DNA from: Albidovulum sp.
GTDB lineage: Bacteria; Pseudomonadota; Alphaproteobacteria; Rhodobacterales; Rhodobacteraceae
Reading direction: 5' to 3'
DNA length: 17,596 nucleotides
Assembly (NCBI GenBank): GCA_030837825.1
Contig: JAUQYB010000119.1
Location: forward strand, 1-17,596
Below the pieces are notes generated by a model. That model did no database searches. It saw only the letters and a program-made list of their open reading frames with translations, and had not been told where the DNA came from. Position numbers and translations under genes: made by a program. Of this stretch, positions 16,257-17,596 are shown in pieces; within the stretch, counting starts at the first letter, position 1; every line of letters starts with the position of its first letter.

Positions 16257-17311
16257 TCACCGCCCTGCGGTGTCGTGCAGGTCCCGAACCACGCGGAATC
16301 CCAGGAAGTCCCGTCTATAATCCTCAGTCGGTCGCACACGCGCTGCAGGACGGAGGCCATCCATCGCCGTCGTAAACGCTCCACCCTTGGCAACGTGCCG
16401 ACAGGAGCGTCTCATGTCTCCGTTGGCCAAATAGGCGCTGTCACTCGACAGGCCCAAATGCTCGTCCGACCAGCACGACAGAGTCAGTTCATAGACGTTT
16501 CCAGACATGTGCCGGACGCCCCAGTCATTCGCCGCGTCAAGCTCATTGACCGGAACCGGACTGTACCGGTCGACAAGATCGGGCAGTGACACCCCCGGGT
16601 CCTGACCGCGCCCCAGCACATTCTCCGTCGCCCCGCGCGAGAAATTCGCCTGCTTCGCCGTCAGCGCCTCGCCCTGCGCGAAGGGGGTCTCTGTTCCGGC
16701 GCGGGCGGCATATTCCCATTCCGCCTCCGTCGGCAGGCGATAGACCTCTCCACCCGCCTTCAGGTTGAGCCACGTGACATATTCCTGCGCGTCCAGATAG
16801 GACACGTTGACCACCGGATGATCGGGACCCAACGCCTTGTAGCCTCCGGGCATCAGGACGCGATGATCGGACAGATGGGTGCAGCCGCCATCCGCCACAC
16901 AGGCCATCCATTCCGCATGCGTGGTCTCGTTGCGGGCGATCGCATAGGGGATGTCCATGTCGACCCGGTGGCGCGGATGCTCATTGGGGATGATGTTGAT
17001 CTCGTCGGGGCCGCGCACCCGGGGCACCTTGCCCTTCTGATCGACAGGGCCATAAATATCGAACGGATTGCGCGACTCCCCGGGATCGCGCCCATCATGA
17101 AGGAGCCGGGCGGCACGACGATCATCTCGGGACAGAGGTCGCAGTCCCGGAAGCTCTCGAGCGGCTCAAGTTTACCCCGCGCCGCGTGGAGTCCCTCCGC
17201 CTGCGCGGGTCCGGGCAACGCCGCCAGGCTCGCAAGAACGACCGCGAGGCAAGTCTGGAGTCCGTTCCATCGGCGTAAAGCCGGGCCGATGAACGCGCTC
17301 CGCAACCGCAC
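16257..17311 (-). pseudogene. Exported SUMF1/FGE-fold protein, frameshifted
   Basis: Two frames together encode one protein. The N-terminal frame (down to about 17082) gives a signal peptide ending LPGPAQA and then FRDCDLCPEMIVVPPGSFMM, the standard opening of SUMF1-domain proteins. The C-terminal frame (from about 17081) gives GESRNPFDIYGPVDQKGK and continues with HPVVNVSYLDAQEYVTWLN, YRLPTEAEWEYAARAG, MSGNVYELTLSCW, HVAKGGAF and FLGFRVVRD, the domain's blocks in order. Adding one G to the GGGG run at 17078-17081 (minus strand) joins them as IPGESR. The copper-binding Cys pair of true formylglycine-generating enzyme is absent from KGGAFTTAMDGLRPAARVRP, so it is probably a non-oxidase SUMF1 protein. 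The start is uncertain: GTG at 17311 is preferred, TTG at 17335 is possible. GC is visibly lower than in neighbours, which hints at transfer. It may be a real pseudogene or a base-call error. Confidence 0.8.
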
Positions 17312-17341
17312 AACCTCACAGCAAGTCAAATCCAATGAGAA

Positions 17342-17371
17342 ACGCTAGTGGTTGATCAACGCCGGTGTCAA
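17342..17371 (-). promoter_or_regulatory. Sigma70-like promoter of the SUMF1-fold gene with a palindrome in its spacer
   Basis: On the minus strand, TTGACA (17371-17366) and TAGCGT (17347-17342) are 18 bases apart. The spacer holds the perfect 10-bp palindrome GTTGATCAAC (17351-17360), a possible repressor site. Transcription would start near 17335, leaving about 24 bases of leader before GTG 17311. Confidence 0.5.
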
Positions 17372-17412
17372 GTCGAGCCGGGGCGCGACTGCTCCCGCCG
17401 CCCCTCGCGCTC

Positions 17413-17596
17413 CTATCCGCCGAAGCCCCCGAGGAAGCTCGTCAGGTTTTCCCCGAGCGCCGGCTGGAGATAGCCGCCCTCCTGCACGATCACCGCGGGA
17501 AGCCCGGTCGCGGCGATCCGGCGGGCGATGCGGGCGAAGCCGGGCGTCGTCACCCGGAAGCCCTTGAACGGGTCGCCCTCGTGCGCGTCAAGGCCG
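17413..17596 (-). CDS. Histone deacetylase / acetylpolyamine amidohydrolase family protein, C-terminal fragment
   Basis: Only the last 60 residues are in the window. The start lies beyond the right edge. The reading is LDAHEGDPFKGFRVTTPGF, then FARIARRIAATGLPAVIVQEGGY, then QPALGENLTSFLGGFGG and TAG at 17415-17413. LDAHEGDP is the late zinc-ligand Asp region and QEGGY carries the catalytic Tyr of the HDAC/acetylpolyamine amidohydrolase superfamily, zinc enzymes that remove acetyl groups from polyamines or lysine-like amides. The ending ENLTSFLGGF is typical of the bacterial polyamine branch. The fragment has no predicted ORF start inside the window because it is cut. It is on the same strand as the SUMF1-fold gene and upstream of it, but that gene has its own promoter. 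Confidence 0.85.
   Translation of the reverse strand, partial: GLDAHEGDPFKGFRVTTPGFARIARRIAATGLPAVIVQEGGYLQPALGENLTSFLGGFGG

Noticed and set aside
17351..17360. FNR-type box at GTTGATCAAC
   Set aside because: The half-sites are fused with no 4-base gap, so it does not fit the FNR spacing.

Overview
The window is a very GC-rich stretch of bacterial chromosome, with wobble positions almost all G or C and genes packed tightly on both strands. Protein content, an FnrL-type box (TTGAC-N4-GTCAA) and an intergenic GC hairpin following a TTGCCGAAATAC motif all point to an alphaproteobacterium of the Rhodobacteraceae/Rhodobacterales. That placement is inference, and no genus is claimed. No tRNA, rRNA, IS element, integrase or CRISPR array was seen. 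Most of the window is ordinary metabolic and transport chromosome. The odd material lies in the last 3 kb.

Layout. 1-3240 (+): a three-gene unit joined by ATGA overlaps: cimA (citramalate synthase, threonine-independent isoleucine route), a class I SAM methyltransferase, and a squalene/phytoene-synthase-fold protein without clear catalytic Asp motifs. It ends at a GC hairpin shared with a convergent unit. 3238-9012 (-): six co-directional genes, read right to left: EamA permease, P-loop ATPase, metA (acetyl-type by its Glu111), ppk2, a TetR regulator overlapping the ppk2 end by 8 nt, and an MFS transporter. 9073-10359 (-): a FadL/OmpP1 outer-membrane protein with its own promoter and a clean intrinsic terminator. 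10410-11288 (-) is a second EamA permease, divergent from a SLAC1/TehA-type membrane protein (11482-12447, +). 12502-13608 (-) is an exported pentaheme cytochrome c with an FnrL-like box and a -10 upstream, suggesting anaerobic induction. 13747-14445 (-) is a class I glutamine amidotransferase divergent from guaB.

The unusual region. guaB (IMP dehydrogenase, normally essential for guanine nucleotide synthesis) is full length and conserved except for an in-frame TAG at codon 338. The stop sits inside an invariant motif, and the reading frame stays perfect for 144 more codons. Downstream lies a tandem structured repeat (16059-16218): twice, an 11-bp/3-nt-loop hairpin is followed by a 37-nt repeat that folds as a GCAA tetraloop stem with a tandem G.A internal loop. 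The two hairpin stems differ in sequence but share geometry, and the G.A pairs swap between copies. Next comes an exported SUMF1/FGE-fold gene broken by a one-base loss in a G run, with a good sigma70-like promoter that has a palindrome in its spacer. The window ends in the C-terminus of a histone-deacetylase/acetylpolyamine-amidohydrolase family protein.

The two broken genes within 2.5 kb could be real pseudogenes or local sequence errors. Read-level checking decides this.
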